Source of the DNA: Halanaerobacter jeridensis
GTDB lineage: Bacteria > Bacillota > Halanaerobiia > Halobacteroidales > Halobacteroidaceae
Assembly: GCF_016908315.1 (NCBI RefSeq)
Contig: NZ_JAFBDQ010000011.1
Location: forward strand, 49,093-113,092
DNA: 64,000 nt
Direction: 5' to 3'
The translations under genes were made by a program, and so were the position numbers. Of this stretch, positions 63,487 through 64,000 are shown piece by piece. The notes under the pieces were generated by a model that was given only the letters and a program-made list of their open reading frames with translations, was not told where the DNA came from and did no database searches. The number at the start of each line of letters is the position of its first letter. Position 1 is the stretch's first letter.

Positions 63487-64000
63487 ATGAAAAAACTTAA
63501 AAGATATTTGTTTTTTTCTCTCTTAATTTTTATTGTTTTGCTTCTTTCTGCCTGTGGAAGTAGTGGAAGTGTAAAATCTAGTCCTAAATACCAGACTTTA
63601 ACAGTAGAAAAAATAGGAGAAGGAGCAGTGATACCAGTAGTCGGTAGTCATGAAATGGAAAAAGAAACAATAGCTAATCTAAAAGCGACAGCAGCTTCAG
63701 GTTGGCAGTTTGTTAATTGGGAAGGAGAAGTAGCAAATACAGCTAGTGCTGAAACAACAGTTTATATGGACGGTGATAAGACAGTCAAAGCTGTTTTTGA
63801 AGAGCTAGAACCCAATCTTGAATATCAGACTTTAACAGTAGAAAAAATAGGAGAAGGAGCAGTGATACCAGCAGTTGGTAGTCATGAAATGGAAAAAGAA
63901 ACAACAGCTAATCTAAAAGCGACAGCAGCTTCAGGTTGGCAGTTTGTTAATTGGGAAGGAGAAGTAGCAAATACAGCTAGTGCTGAAACAACAGTTTATA
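63487..64000 (+). CDS. Lipoprotein with tandem divergent InlB B-repeat-like domains (3' truncated by window)
   Basis: Starts at ATG 63487 behind AAAGGAGATG and runs off the right edge (171 codons seen). Lipobox ends near residue 22 (LLSAC). It then carries 78-residue repeats whose DNA units start at 63589 and 63823 and differ at only a few bases over the shared length. Each unit has TLTVEKIGEGAVIP and SGWQFVNWEGEV, the pattern of PF18998-type repeats in surface proteins. A surface-exposed, repeat-variable lipoprotein is likely; function unknown. Confidence 0.8.
   Translation, partial: MKKLKRYLFFSLLIFIVLLLSACGSSGSVKSSPKYQTLTVEKIGEGAVIPVVGSHEMEKETIANLKATAASGWQFVNWEGEVANTASAETTVYMDGDKTVKAVFEELEPNLEYQTLTVEKIGEGAVIPAVGSHEMEKETTANLKATAASGWQFVNWEGEVANTASAETTVY

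Overview
The window is AT-rich, gene-dense, mostly plus-strand DNA from a diderm (two-membrane) Firmicute. The best fit is the Halanaerobiales, probably Halobacteroidaceae (Acetohalobium/Orenia/Halobacteroides-like); this is inferred from gene content, not from a search. Firmicute traits are HPr with both His15 and Ser46, HPr kinase, a HutP-like protein, strong AGGAGG ribosome binding sites, and consensus TTGACA-17-TATAAT promoters. Outer-membrane traits are TolC, an RND pump, a LolA-like protein, a patatin fused to a barrel-like C-terminus, and a LamB-type maltoporin. selD carries an in-frame UGA at the catalytic position, so the organism makes selenocysteine. No tRNA, rRNA, CRISPR array, prophage or transposase gene was recognised.

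Layout. 1-2640: selenium cluster (cysteine desulfurase, Sec-containing selD, DUF3343). 2.8-10.7 kb: HD-GYP protein, a feoA/split feoB iron-uptake operon with a divergent DtxR/MntR-type regulator, ZIP transporter, DegV protein, and two half-permeases behind a CsoR-like operator. 10.9-15.8 kb: two-component system and HtrA protease. 16-24.4 kb: outer-membrane patatin and a TetR-tolC-MFP-RND efflux operon. 24.7-31 kb: HepT/MntA-type toxin-antitoxin pair, sensor kinase, uvrA. 31.2-35.4 kb: a short promoter/terminator unit, then a chemoreceptor, LolA-like protein and a frameshifted barrel. 35.7-37.8 kb: lipoprotein with three starch-binding-like modules. 37.9-47.3 kb: uvrC, small membrane and zinc-ribbon proteins, NAPRTase, glucokinase, PTS IIA, hprK and a HutP-like protein. 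48.2-57.5 kb: starch locus with maltoporin, two amylases and a pullulanase. 57.7-64 kb: glgC, HPr, ligA, a BTAD regulator, and the start of a repeat lipoprotein cut by the window edge.

How the genes work together. The clearest system is extracellular starch use in a diderm Firmicute. Three lipoprotein GH13 enzymes cut alpha-glucans. A lipoprotein with three CBM48/AMPK-type modules probably holds the polymer. A LamB-type porin with its own N-terminal CBM48 domain would admit the oligosaccharides. Glucokinase and GlgC handle glucose and storage glucan, and HPr/HprK could provide catabolite control. This resembles the Bacteroidetes Sus system in logic but is built from different parts.

The most unusual non-coding signal is a family of intergenic elements sharing the terminus AATCTATATAAAGT (or its complement). 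Three copies (near 7.1, 15.8 and 59.7 kb) are roughly 200-bp near-palindromes. Two others (9256-9685 and 13923-14239) carry a conserved core in which three stems differ in sequence but stay paired, which is strong covariation for so small a sample. Several element ends coincide with the stop codons of neighbouring genes. Two genes (feoB membrane part, barrel protein at 34 kb) are broken by a single extra base in a homopolymer, so assembly error or slippage must be considered.
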